In this document: piece by piece, positions 6,817 through 15,438 of the stretch
How positions within the stretch are numbered: the stretch's first letter is position 1
Layout of the letters: every line of letters starts with the position of its first letter
Source of the DNA: Fidelibacterota bacterium
GTDB lineage: Bacteria > Fidelibacterota > Marinisomatia > SCGC-AAA003-L08 > D37C17
Direction of reading: 5' to 3'
Length of the DNA stretch: 27,330 nucleotides
Assembly: GCA_002707765.1 (NCBI GenBank)
Contig: PANV01000018.1
Coordinates: 1 to 27,330 of the forward strand
Notes under the pieces: model-generated
The model's input: the letters and a program-made list of their open reading frames with translations, nothing else
Databases searched by the model: none
Told to the model about the DNA's origin: nothing
Translations under genes and position numbers: made by a program

Positions 6817-7636
6817 TTTCCCTCATATAAAAGTTTTAATACTGAATTATAATGGAGAAAAAATTCTTAATAGATGTGTTCAATCTGTTTTAGATAATGA
6901 TTATGAAAATTTATCAATTGACGTAATTGATAATAATTCACAAGATGCTTCTATCATTCTTTTAAAACAAAAATTTGATAACGTTGAAGTTCATCAAACT
7001 GGAAAAAATTTAGGTTTTGGTGGAGGTTATAATTTTGCTTTTAATAAGTTAAAAAAAACTGATGCTGAATATTATTTATTACTTAATAATGATGCTATAC
7101 TTTCTAAGAAAATAATTCAAAATTTATTGATAAATATGAATAGATATGGAAAAGAAAATTTATACGCTCCAAAAATTTTGTATACTAATTCATCAAAATT
7201 ATGGTTTGCTGGGGGGACATATAATAAGTTTTTAGGGATAGCAAGACATATTGGTATCAATAAATTTGAAGATAATATATTTTATAAAGCAAAAAAAGTT
7301 GATTATGTTACTGCATGTTGCTTATTCATTAGTAAAAGTACAATTGATTTATTAAATGGGTTTGATACTGATTATAAAATGTATTATGAAGATGTTGATT
7401 TATGCCATAGAGCATCAATTAAAGGATTCAAGTCTTACCTAATTGAATCAGAACCAATTGAGCATGAAGTCTCATATTCTTTAGGTAACCATAGCTTTAA
7501 AAAGAGATATCATATGTTTCTCAGTCAAATTAAATTTATTTATAAACACAATAACTTTTTTATTTTTTTGATTTCGTGTTTAATTAATTTTTTTATTTTA
7601 CCTTTATATTGGGTTAAACGAATTATACGCATATGA
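6809..7636 (+). CDS. Family 2 glycosyltransferase (rhamnosyltransferase/WcaA-like GT-A)
   Basis: A 275-residue GT2 enzyme with the usual landmarks: ILNYNG at residues 11-16, DNNSQD (41-46), NLGFGGGYN (67-75, the NxGfagGxN motif of rhamnosyl-/galactofuranosyl-like transferases), the metal-binding LNND (92-95) and YYEDVDLCHRA near 190-200, which supplies the catalytic base region. The C-terminal 30 residues are hydrophobic and basic, suggesting a membrane-associated tail. It probably adds one sugar to a growing surface polysaccharide; substrates cannot be assigned. It overlaps the GT4 gene by 8 nt and ends in an ATGA overlap with the YfhO-like gene, so the four genes are almost certainly one unit. 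Confidence 0.88.
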   Translation: MNNFPHIKVLILNYNGEKILNRCVQSVLDNDYENLSIDVIDNNSQDASIILLKQKFDNVEVHQTGKNLGFGGGYNFAFNKLKKTDAEYYLLLNNDAILSKKIIQNLLINMNRYGKENLYAPKILYTNSSKLWFAGGTYNKFLGIARHIGINKFEDNIFYKAKKVDYVTACCLFISKSTIDLLNGFDTDYKMYYEDVDLCHRASIKGFKSYLIESEPIEHEVSYSLGNHSFKKRYHMFLSQIKFIYKHNNFFIFLISCLINFFILPLYWVKRIIRI

Positions 7637-10233
7637 AAAAAATATCAGAATATAGTTTAGTAATATCTTTAACACTAGTCGTTTTGATAATACTATTTCA
7701 TCAATTTTTAATAGGGGAATTAGTATTTATGAGTGGTGATTCATTAGCTCCCCAAGCTGTAAAAAAATCAATACAAAATATAAAAAATCAGTCAGGATCA
7801 TTTCCTTATTGGTTTCCTTACATATTTTCTGGGATGCCAACTGTTCACTCCTTATTGAATACAAACGAATTTTATACTCCTCATTATATAATTAATTTCA
7901 TATACGGTTTAGGTATGCCATGGTTTTGGAATTTTATTTTTCATTATTTATTTGCTTCTGTCGGAATGTATAAATTTTTGAGTTTTTTAAAAGTTCCTAA
8001 AAATATTTCTATTTTATTTGGAATACTTTTTACTACCTCACCATACATGGTTGCATATTTAGTTCATGGTCATGGTAGTCAGATTATGACGATATCTTAT
8101 TTACCTTGGATTATATATTTAATGTTTAAAATACATAAAAAAAATAATTTATCAGACTTTGTAATTTTATCTTTGCTCATAGGTTTTCAGCTTTTGAGAG
8201 GCCATGTGCAAATGGTTTATTATACCTGGATAATGATAGCTATTTTTATTTTAGTTAAATTTTTCTTTCACTATCGAGATAATAGAGAAATTAAAGGATA
8301 TTTAAAAAGACAGTATTTAATTGTTTTTTCACTTTTTTTAGGTTTTTTAACATCAATAAAAATATACCTTCCAATACTAAATTATTCACAATTTTCAACA
8401 AGAGGTTCAAATAGTGGGGGATTTGGTATTGAAAATGCAACTCAATGGTCTCTTAATTTTAAAGAATCTATAACTTTTATCCTCCCATATTTTTATGGTT
8501 TTGGAGGACAAGATTACTGGGGCTTTTTGCCAATGACGGACTTCCCTAATTACATTGGTATATTTATTTTATTTTTAGCATTATTAGGCTTTTTAAAATC
8601 TAACCTAAAATATGATATTAAAGTATATTTTGCTGTAATAATAGTTTTTACATTTTTGTTATCACTAGGTAAAAACTTTATATCTTTTTATAATATTTTT
8701 TATACTTACTTACCTTTCTTTAGCAAGTTTAGAGTACCAATATTTATTTTAATAATATTCCAATTTTCTATTTATATTCTTGCAGCTTTTGGTTTATTAA
8801 TTTTTTTTGATTTATTAAAAAATAAAGTTTATAAAAACAGAATAATAAATTCATTAGTTATCTTGATTGTTTTAATATTTATAAGCATGCTTAATCCCCC
8901 AGTTTTTTTTAACCCTCAAAAATACGGGATACCAAATACACAAAATGAAAAAATATTTTTTAATATTAAAAATCAGCATCAAACTTTATTGAAAAAAATT
9001 GATTTAGATAAAGATGGTTTTTACACTGTAAATGATTCAATTTTATTACAAGAGTTAATTAATAATGATTATAAATTACTTAATTCGCAAATATATTTTC
9101 AAAATAGTAACCAATCCAAGGAAGATTTAACTAGAATTTTAATAAGTGTAAATGATTCATATGATAATTTATTGTATAGTTTTAGGATAGATCATTTAGT
9201 AATAATTTCAATTTTAATATTAATAATTCTTATGACCTTGTTAAGAGAAAAATTTCATATAAATAAAAAAAAATATATATTTTTAATTGGAGTTTTATTG
9301 ATCTCAGATTATATCAGAGTTAATTTAGATATTATTTCTCCATCAAAGCATGAGCCAAATAAAAATATTACAAAAAAATCTATTAATCTTGATCAATATT
9401 TAGAACCAGATGAGGTTGTCAAATATCTTAAAAAAGATAAAGAAAAGTTCCGAGTACTTGATTTAACAAACCTTGATAATATGAATAGATGGGCTGCTTT
9501 TAATATAGAGTCAATTAGTGGTTATCATCCTGCAAAATTAAACTTATATGATAAATTACTTAATACCATATACAAACAGGGAGGGGTCTATAATTATGGT
9601 TTATTGCAATCCCTTAATATTAAATATATCATTCATAGTCAGTTAGGATTTATTGAAAATTTTAAAGTTGTTGATGGGAAATTTGAATATTTTTCTAATA
9701 ATGATAAATTAAATAAGTATAAGGAAACATTTATCTATAAAAATAAAAGCGTATTAGATAGAATATTTATTGTAAATGATTTTGAATTTGTGGATAATGA
9801 AAATATTTTATTAGAAAAAATTACAAGTTCTGATTTTAATCCAATAAATTTATCATATGTAAATAAAAATGATAAAATATATCCAAAATTAGAAAAAATT
9901 AAAAATAATAACGTAGATTCTAAACGATATATAGAGTTAGTAAGTTGGAATACTGATAAAATTATTTTTAAAACTGATTTTGAAAAACCACAATTAGTAG
10001 CTTTAAGTGAAATTTACTATCCAGGATGGAAATTCATAAATTCTAACATAGAGATTTTTAGAATAAATGGTTTATTTAGAGGTTTCATTATTCCTAGTGG
10101 AGAAAAAGAGTATACTATGGAGTTTAAGCCAAATGATTTAAAAATTGGTTTGATAATTTCAAGAATTACTTATTTGTTTATTATTTTAATCATGATATTA
10201 GGAATTTTAAGAAAGAGAAATGTTGAATTATAA
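7633..10233 (+). CDS. YfhO-family membrane protein (putative GT-C glycosyltransferase)
   Basis: An 866-residue protein with an N-terminal helix, then an extracytoplasmic loop containing GDSLAPQAVKKS and FPYWFPYIFSGMP. About ten further transmembrane helices follow, reaching to about residue 560 (NPPVF near 420), then a large soluble region with EDV/FRVLDL and GYHP motifs, and a final helix near the C terminus. This is the layout of the YfhO family (Pfam YfhO), GT-C-type proteins that transfer sugars from polyprenyl phosphate on the outer face of the membrane. In Bacillus and Listeria they decorate lipoteichoic acid together with a CsbB-like synthase. A likely partner here is the membrane GT2 at 4754. 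The acceptor in a presumed diderm is unknown. The start overlaps the previous stop (ATGA) and the end overlaps the kinase gene by 14 nt. Confidence 0.85.
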   Translation: MKKISEYSLVISLTLVVLIILFHQFLIGELVFMSGDSLAPQAVKKSIQNIKNQSGSFPYWFPYIFSGMPTVHSLLNTNEFYTPHYIINFIYGLGMPWFWNFIFHYLFASVGMYKFLSFLKVPKNISILFGILFTTSPYMVAYLVHGHGSQIMTISYLPWIIYLMFKIHKKNNLSDFVILSLLIGFQLLRGHVQMVYYTWIMIAIFILVKFFFHYRDNREIKGYLKRQYLIVFSLFLGFLTSIKIYLPILNYSQFSTRGSNSGGFGIENATQWSLNFKESITFILPYFYGFGGQDYWGFLPMTDFPNYIGIFILFLALLGFLKSNLKYDIKVYFAVIIVFTFLLSLGKNFISFYNIFYTYLPFFSKFRVPIFILIIFQFSIYILAAFGLLIFFDLLKNKVYKNRIINSLVILIVLIFISMLNPPVFFNPQKYGIPNTQNEKIFFNIKNQHQTLLKKIDLDKDGFYTVNDSILLQELINNDYKLLNSQIYFQNSNQSKEDLTRILISVNDSYDNLLYSFRIDHLVIISILILIILMTLLREKFHINKKKYIFLIGVLLISDYIRVNLDIISPSKHEPNKNITKKSINLDQYLEPDEVVKYLKKDKEKFRVLDLTNLDNMNRWAAFNIESISGYHPAKLNLYDKLLNTIYKQGGVYNYGLLQSLNIKYIIHSQLGFIENFKVVDGKFEYFSNNDKLNKYKETFIYKNKSVLDRIFIVNDFEFVDNENILLEKITSSDFNPINLSYVNKNDKIYPKLEKIKNNNVDSKRYIELVSWNTDKIIFKTDFEKPQLVALSEIYYPGWKFINSNIEIFRINGLFRGFIIPSGEKEYTMEFKPNDLKIGLIISRITYLFIILIMILGILRKRNVEL

Positions 10234-11410
10234 AATTTTTACAAATTTAAGACTGTTACTTTTTTTATTTGTTATTGGTTTAGCTACTTTATTTTTTTAT
10301 ATCAATACAAAAATTATTAATCAATTTAGATACGAGCTAAATCAACAGATAAAAACGGTCTTAAATATTTACCATCAAAAAGTAGTTAGTACAGAAGACA
10401 ACTCTGATTACCTGCTTGAAGTTTTGCTTCCATTAATAAAAGAATTAGACATCCCAATGATAATTAAAACACAGTTGAGTGATGGAACTTTTTCATATGA
10501 ACATTTAAATATCGAAATTGAATTTGCCAAAAATACTACTGAATATCAAAATTATGTTGAAAATAAAATTAAAACAATGGATCAAAACTTTAAGCCTTTA
10601 ACAATAATGGAATTTGAAAATATTCCTTTGATTCAAATTCATTATGGTGATACAGATTTAATTAATTTAATAAAATGGATACCATATGTTGAGTTAATTT
10701 TTGCTATTATTTTATTAGCATTAATCATTATGAGTTACAGGTTTTTGAATGTAAGTGAAAAAAATCTTATATATGTTGGTATGGCTAAGGAGACAGCTCA
10801 TCAATTAGGTACACCCATTTCTTCAATAATGGGCTGGCTTGATTTATTGAAAAATGATTCCGAAAATAGAGCCGAGGCTCTTGAACAACTTGAGTATGAA
10901 ACTAATCATTTAAAAAATATATCGGAAAAATTTAATAAAATTGGTTCGAAGCCTAAATTAAAAAAAATTATTTTAAATGAAGTTTTAGAAGATTTAATTA
11001 TATACTATAAAAAAAGAATACCAAAATCTAAAAAAATAAAAATAAAACTATCATTTCCTGATAATTATGCTATAAAAGGTGATTATATTTTACTTTATTG
11101 GTCATTTGAAAATTTAATAAAAAATAGTATTGAATCAATTAAAGATGATGAAGGTGTAATTGATATATCAGCTTTTAAGCAAGATGATAAAATTAAAATA
11201 TATGTTAATGATAATGGTATAGGAATATTGCCTAAAGATAAAAGACAAATCTTTAAGCCTGGTTATAGTACAAAATCCAGGGGATGGGGATTAGGTCTTA
11301 GTTTAACCAAAAGAATTATAGAAAATATTCATAAAGGAAAAATTAAACTTACTAATTCAAGCAAGAACGGTACTTCTTTAGAAATTACTTTTAGGAGTTC
11401 TTGTTCCTAA
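10220..11410 (+). CDS. Orphan membrane sensor histidine kinase
   Basis: A 396-residue kinase. TM1 lies at about residues 9-29 and TM2 at about 152-173, flanking a sensor domain of about 120 residues outside the membrane. The dimerisation/phosphoacceptor helix carries His194 in KETAHQLGTPIS, a variant of the usual HELRTPL box that I associate with Bacteroidota kinases. The HATPase domain has the N box (NLIKNSIES, around 298-306), G1 DNGIG (331-335), F box and G2 GWGLGL (355-360). No HAMP, PAS or receiver domain is seen, and no response regulator is nearby. It is the last gene of the plus-strand block; its 3' end overlaps the convergent ftsZ by 20 nt. Its position after glycan genes suggests it monitors envelope state, which is inference. 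Confidence 0.93.
   Translation: MLNYKIFTNLRLLLFLFVIGLATLFFYINTKIINQFRYELNQQIKTVLNIYHQKVVSTEDNSDYLLEVLLPLIKELDIPMIIKTQLSDGTFSYEHLNIEIEFAKNTTEYQNYVENKIKTMDQNFKPLTIMEFENIPLIQIHYGDTDLINLIKWIPYVELIFAIILLALIIMSYRFLNVSEKNLIYVGMAKETAHQLGTPISSIMGWLDLLKNDSENRAEALEQLEYETNHLKNISEKFNKIGSKPKLKKIILNEVLEDLIIYYKKRIPKSKKIKIKLSFPDNYAIKGDYILLYWSFENLIKNSIESIKDDEGVIDISAFKQDDKIKIYVNDNGIGILPKDKRQIFKPGYSTKSRGWGLGLSLTKRIIENIHKGKIKLTNSSKNGTSLEITFRSSCS
11391..11410. repeat. Perfect inverted repeat at the convergent gene ends
   Basis: TTAGGA (11391-11396) and TCCTAA (11405-11410) are exact reverse complements separated by 8 nt. The left arm contains the ftsZ stop on the minus strand and the right arm contains the kinase stop on the plus strand. 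No T run follows on either strand, so it is not a classical intrinsic terminator, although a 3'-end hairpin could form in both transcripts. Confidence 0.6.
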
Positions 11411-12536
11411 GAAATGTTGGAACTTCTAATTCTTCTCCAAATGACATAATATCTTCGGGCTTTTTATTTTCTATTTCAGATTCTTTTTGTGTATTTTCGC
11501 TGACTTCTTCAGTTTCTTTATTTATTGGTAAAGAAAATCTAGATTCATTTTCTTTTGAGAAAAATTTTGGATATTCTTCGTCATTTAGCCCTGTTGCAAT
11601 TACGGTTATATGTATTTGATCTTTAAGATTATTATCTACTACACAACCAAGAATTACATTTGCATCTTCACCAGCTTCCTCATAAATAATACTTGATGCA
11701 TCATTTAATTCATGAATAGTCATATCCGTTGGACCTGAAATATTTACAAGTAAACCTTTTGCTCCTCTTATATTTGCATCCTGCAACAAAGGAGAATTAA
11801 TTGCTTCTTGAGCAGCTAAGATTGCTCTTTCCTCTCCTTGAGCTATGCCAGTACCCATTATTGCATCACCCATATTATGCATAACAGTTTTTACATCTGC
11901 AAAATCTAAATTTATTAGCCCAGGCTTATTGATTAAATCAGATATACCTTTAGTTGCTTGATTTAATACTGAATCAGCTAATTTAAATGACTCATTCACA
12001 GTAGTTGAATTATCAGCTAATTCAAGAAGGGTTTCATTAGGAATTACTAAAAGAGTATCACAATTTTTTTTAAGCTCCTTAATACCTTCTATAGCTCTTT
12101 TCTTTCTTATTGGTCCTTCAAATGCAAAAGGTTTTGTAACGATACCAACTGTAAGTGCTCCAAGTTCTTTTGCAATTTTTGCAACTGCAGGTGCTGCTCC
12201 AGTACCAGTACCACCTCCCATTCCAGCTGTAATAAACACCATATCTGCATTTTTAATATCTTGAATTATAATTTCTTTATTCTCTTCAACAGCAGCTCTT
12301 CCAACTTCAGAATTAGCTCCAGCTCCTAAACCTTTAGTAAGCTCCTTACCAATTTGAAGTTTTGTCTGTGAATTATTATTTTCTAGATCTTGTGCATCAG
12401 TGTTAATTGCGATAAATTGAACAGAGGTCATACCTTCATCTATCATTCTGTTTAATGCATTTCCTCCACCTCCGCCAACACCAATAACTAATATTTTAGC
12501 TTTTTGATCTTTAATATCTGCAGGTTCGAATAACAT
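11391..12536 (-). CDS. ftsZ: Cell division protein FtsZ
   Basis: A 381-residue tubulin-like GTPase that polymerises into the Z ring at midcell. Visible motifs are GVGGGGGNALN (residues 19-29), the tubulin signature GGGTGTG (107-113) and the T7-loop region NLDFADV with DFAD catalytic acidic residues. A variable acidic linker (about 320-365) follows, then the conserved C-terminal peptide EVPTFLRN, which binds FtsA and other partners. AGGAAA just upstream of the ATG at 12536 is a plausible ribosome binding site in the 12-nt gap after ftsA. It is the last gene of the dcw cluster. Its final codons overlap the convergent histidine kinase gene, leaving no room for a conventional terminator between them. 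Confidence 0.99.
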   Translation of the reverse strand: MLFEPADIKDQKAKILVIGVGGGGGNALNRMIDEGMTSVQFIAINTDAQDLENNNSQTKLQIGKELTKGLGAGANSEVGRAAVEENKEIIIQDIKNADMVFITAGMGGGTGTGAAPAVAKIAKELGALTVGIVTKPFAFEGPIRKKRAIEGIKELKKNCDTLLVIPNETLLELADNSTTVNESFKLADSVLNQATKGISDLINKPGLINLDFADVKTVMHNMGDAIMGTGIAQGEERAILAAQEAINSPLLQDANIRGAKGLLVNISGPTDMTIHELNDASSIIYEEAGEDANVILGCVVDNNLKDQIHITVIATGLNDEEYPKFFSKENESRFSLPINKETEEVSENTQKESEIENKKPEDIMSFGEELEVPTFLRNKNS

Positions 12537-12548
12537 ATTATTTCCTTT

Positions 12549-13808
12549 CTATTTAAGTTTTAATTTTTTAATAATTTTTTTATAATATTTTTTAAAAATT
12601 TCTAATAGTTCTAAATCTTCATTATTTTTAATCATTCTTAAATCTTTATCTTTATTTTCGTTTATATATTTTACTAATCCAATTGTTGTAGCGTATCTTG
12701 GATTATTTATAATATCATCAATTCCATTTATAGAATTAGGTATGCCTTGTTGAATATCTAATTCAAAAACTTCAGATGCTAAATCTTTGATATTTTTAAG
12801 TTTTGATCCTCCTCCAGTAATAACAACACCAAAATTTAAGTTGCATTCATTTTCTATTTTTTTTATCTCATTTTTTGCTAAGTAAAAAATTTCTTTCATC
12901 CTAGCTTCAATAATAGAACAAAGTGATTTTTGTGATACTTTTGAGTCCTCTCTTCCATTAACTCCTGTAATTACAATTTCATCTTCTTTAGATGCTAATG
13001 ATTCTTTTGCCAATCCGTGCTCACATTTTAATTTTTCTGCTTGATTTAATGTTACAGTAAGGCCTAATGCAATATCATTTGTCAGGCTTTCTCCTCCAAG
13101 AGGTATTGCGGCTGTATGAATTACTGATTTGTTATTATATATGATGATATCAGTTGTTCCACCTCCAATATCAATTAATGTAACTCCTAATTGTTTTTCA
13201 TTTTTATCTAATACAGATGTTGCTGATGCTAGTGGTTCTAAAATTAAACCATCAAATTCGATACCAACACGTTCTAAGCAAGTTTTTAAATCAGTTTCTA
13301 TATTTCTAGCAATCGTAACCAGATGCACATTTGCTTCTAGTCTGTGTCCTGATAAGCCTTCTGGATTAATTATATTCGGGTTATCATCAACTTTAAATTC
13401 TCTTGATAATGTATGAAGAATTTTTCTTTGAGGTGGCAGACTCATTGCCTCTGCTGACTCCAAAACTTTTTTAATGTCTTCTTTTGATATTATCTCACCT
13501 GCGGGGTTCATATATTCATTATTAGATATAGTTATAGTACCAGAACAATTTATACCTTTTACATGCTCCCCAGTAATACCAACATAAGCTGTTTCAACTT
13601 CTATTTTTGCTTGTTCTTCTGCTTTATTAATTGCTTCTTCAATTGCATTAGATGTTTTTTCAATATCAACAACAACTCCTTTTCTAAGGCCTTCCGATAA
13701 ACTTTCTCCAAATCCTAAAATATTAATTGATTCACCATCAGACTCAGCAATTATTACTGCGATTTTTGTTGTTCCTACATCTATTCCTGTGATTATTTTA
13801 TTTTTCAT
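12549..13808 (-). CDS. ftsA: Cell division protein FtsA
   Basis: A 419-residue actin-like ATPase that anchors FtsZ filaments to the membrane and recruits later divisome proteins. Phosphate-1 loop GIDVGTTKIA (8-17), the SHS2/1C domain (about 85-165), phosphate-2 DIGGGTTD (213-220) and the adenosine motif TGGGSKL are all recognisable. The last about 18 residues form a Lys-rich amphipathic helix (IFKKYYKKIIKKLKLK), the membrane-targeting sequence. It starts 3 nt after the ftsQ stop and ends 12 nt before ftsZ. No strong Shine-Dalgarno site is visible upstream of the ATG. Confidence 0.98.
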   Translation of the reverse strand: MKNKIITGIDVGTTKIAVIIAESDGESINILGFGESLSEGLRKGVVVDIEKTSNAIEEAINKAEEQAKIEVETAYVGITGEHVKGINCSGTITISNNEYMNPAGEIISKEDIKKVLESAEAMSLPPQRKILHTLSREFKVDDNPNIINPEGLSGHRLEANVHLVTIARNIETDLKTCLERVGIEFDGLILEPLASATSVLDKNEKQLGVTLIDIGGGTTDIIIYNNKSVIHTAAIPLGGESLTNDIALGLTVTLNQAEKLKCEHGLAKESLASKEDEIVITGVNGREDSKVSQKSLCSIIEARMKEIFYLAKNEIKKIENECNLNFGVVITGGGSKLKNIKDLASEVFELDIQQGIPNSINGIDDIINNPRYATTIGLVKYINENKDKDLRMIKNNEDLELLEIFKKYYKKIIKKLKLK

Positions 13809-13811
13809 TTT

Positions 13812-14525
13812 TTAAACTATTTTATTTTTAACAATTATTTGGTTTGGTATTGATACATCAATATATTTAAAAGTTTCAAGATTTATTCCTTTCCCAATAA
13901 TAATTTGATTATGGAATTCAATGAATTTTTTTAAGTCATTTAGATAATTATTTTTAGCAAAAATAATTTTAGTATTGTCATCCATCGTTAAAGTTATTTT
14001 ATGACTAGAAAAATTAATTTCATTTAGTTTATCAAAAAGTTTATCATTTATAATAAAATCTTCAATGATATGTTTAGCTTTAGATAAATTATTTATATCA
14101 TTAGTTATATCGTTAATTACAGGAGTATTATAAAAGTGATTAATAGATTTATAGTTTGCTTTGATGTATTTTAGATTTTTATCAATGAAAAAAGTTTGAT
14201 TATTAACATCAATTAATGCTATTGGCGTAACTTCTTCAACTTCGATAACTATTGTAGAAGGCATTTGTCTGTAAATTTTTAATTTCTCAATGAATTTATT
14301 TTTATAAATAGTTTCTTTTATTTCTTTAAAATTGATTTCTAATATGCTATTATTAACATACTTATTTTCTAGTACATTTATTATCGAATCTTCATTTATG
14401 TAGTTGTTACCTTCAACTAATACATTTGTTAATATTAATGGTTTTCTTGCCTGTAAATATTTTGTTATTAGTGTAATTGATAATAAAAATACAAAAATAT
14501 AGCAAGCTTTATAAATATTTTTCAT
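13812..14525 (-). CDS. ftsQ: Cell division protein FtsQ (DivIB family)
   Basis: A 237-residue bitopic protein with one N-terminal transmembrane helix (about residues 4-22). A POTRA domain follows at about 30-98, with LTNVLVEGNNYINEDSI and the VEEVTPIAL boundary. The FtsQ beta domain then carries FFIDKNLKYI. It scaffolds FtsL/FtsB and the FtsWI synthase at the division site. I chose ATG 14525, one nt after the murB stop, because GGAG at 14535-14538 is ideally spaced. An in-frame TTG at 14540 would add five residues but sits on top of that site. Sequence conservation is low, as is normal for FtsQ; position between murB and ftsA supports the call. Confidence 0.92.
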   Translation of the reverse strand: MKNIYKACYIFVFLLSITLITKYLQARKPLILTNVLVEGNNYINEDSIINVLENKYVNNSILEINFKEIKETIYKNKFIEKLKIYRQMPSTIVIEVEEVTPIALIDVNNQTFFIDKNLKYIKANYKSINHFYNTPVINDITNDINNLSKAKHIIEDFIINDKLFDKLNEINFSSHKITLTMDDNTKIIFAKNNYLNDLKKFIEFHNQIIIGKGINLETFKYIDVSIPNQIIVKNKIV

Positions 14526-14526
14526 A

Positions 14527-15438
14527 CTATGATTCTCCAAGGATTTTTATTTCTAATTCAAGTTTAATTTTATACATCTGATATATCTTTTTTTTTATAA
14601 TATCTATTAATTCTAAAACATCAGCAGACTTTGCATTTCCAAGATTTACTATAAAATTTGCATGCTTTTCTGATATTTTAGCACCACCTATTTGCAAACC
14701 TTTTAGCCCTGCTTTATCAATTAAATATCCTGCAGCATTTTCTTTAGGATTTTTAAATATACTTCCTGCTGATCTATAGGTAAGTGGCTGAGTAGTTTTC
14801 CTTTGTTTAGAGGCAACATCTCTTTTATCATTAATATTACTTTTTAATCCCTTTTTGCAATTAAATAGAGCATTAATAATTATTTCATTTTTTGGAAAAT
14901 TAGATTTTCGATATTCAAAATCAATTTCATCCACATTATATTTCTTTTTTTGACCAAGAATATTTATTGTTTCTACAAAAATAAGATTATTAGAAATTTC
15001 AGAACCAAATGCTCCAGCATTCATAACTAAGGCACCACCAAGTGTTCCAGGTACACCCATCAAAGTTTCAAAACCTGTAATATTTTTTTTATGAATTTCT
15101 TGTACCAGAGCACTAAGCATCACTCCTGAATCTACAAGTACAGTTGAATCTTCAAAAATTATATTTTTAGATGATTTTTTTAGTGATATTACAGCTCCCT
15201 TAATACCTTTATCTGAAACTAAAATATTTGAGCCTGAACCAAGAAAAATAGAATTAATTTTATTCAAATTAATACTTTTTATAATATCAGGAATTTGGGA
15301 ATTATCTAATGGTAAAATCAGAAAGTCTACAGGTCCTCCTATTCCAAAAGTTGTATGTTTACTCATTGGCTCATTAATTATATAATCTGAACCAATCTTT
15401 TTTAAATCTGATTCTAATTTTTTATAATTTATTTTCAT
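14527..15438 (-). CDS. murB: UDP-N-acetylenolpyruvoylglucosamine reductase
   Basis: A 303-residue FAD enzyme that uses NADPH to reduce UDP-GlcNAc-enolpyruvate to UDP-MurNAc. FAD-binding motifs GSGSNILV (67-74) and GVPGTLGGALVMNAGA (128-143) are present. The catalytic Ser226 lies in SAGSIFKNP (223-231), and the C-terminal Glu lies in SEKHANFIVN (257-266). Its length fits the shorter MurB type rather than the 342-residue E. coli enzyme. I chose ATG 15438; an upstream in-frame TTG (15462) would lengthen the overlap with murC from 17 to 41 nt without a better ribosome site. murB between murC and ftsQ is a common dcw arrangement outside Enterobacteria. Confidence 0.97.
   Translation of the reverse strand: MKINYKKLESDLKKIGSDYIINEPMSKHTTFGIGGPVDFLILPLDNSQIPDIIKSINLNKINSIFLGSGSNILVSDKGIKGAVISLKKSSKNIIFEDSTVLVDSGVMLSALVQEIHKKNITGFETLMGVPGTLGGALVMNAGAFGSEISNNLIFVETINILGQKKKYNVDEIDFEYRKSNFPKNEIIINALFNCKKGLKSNINDKRDVASKQRKTTQPLTYRSAGSIFKNPKENAAGYLIDKAGLKGLQIGGAKISEKHANFIVNLGNAKSADVLELIDIIKKKIYQMYKIKLELEIKILGES

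Noticed and set aside
11411..11430. Bidirectional intrinsic terminator at the kinase/ftsZ junction
   Set aside because: The inverted repeat is real, but neither strand has a T run after it, so the classical terminator criterion fails.
11401..11619. Plus-strand open frame opposite the 3' part of ftsZ
   Set aside because: It is a shadow of the low-complexity FtsZ linker; no motif or ribosome site was found.
13129..13416. 95-codon plus-strand open frame opposite ftsA
   Set aside because: It is antisense to a conserved part of ftsA, and its Ser/Pro/Ile-rich composition is that of a shadow frame with no recognisable domain.
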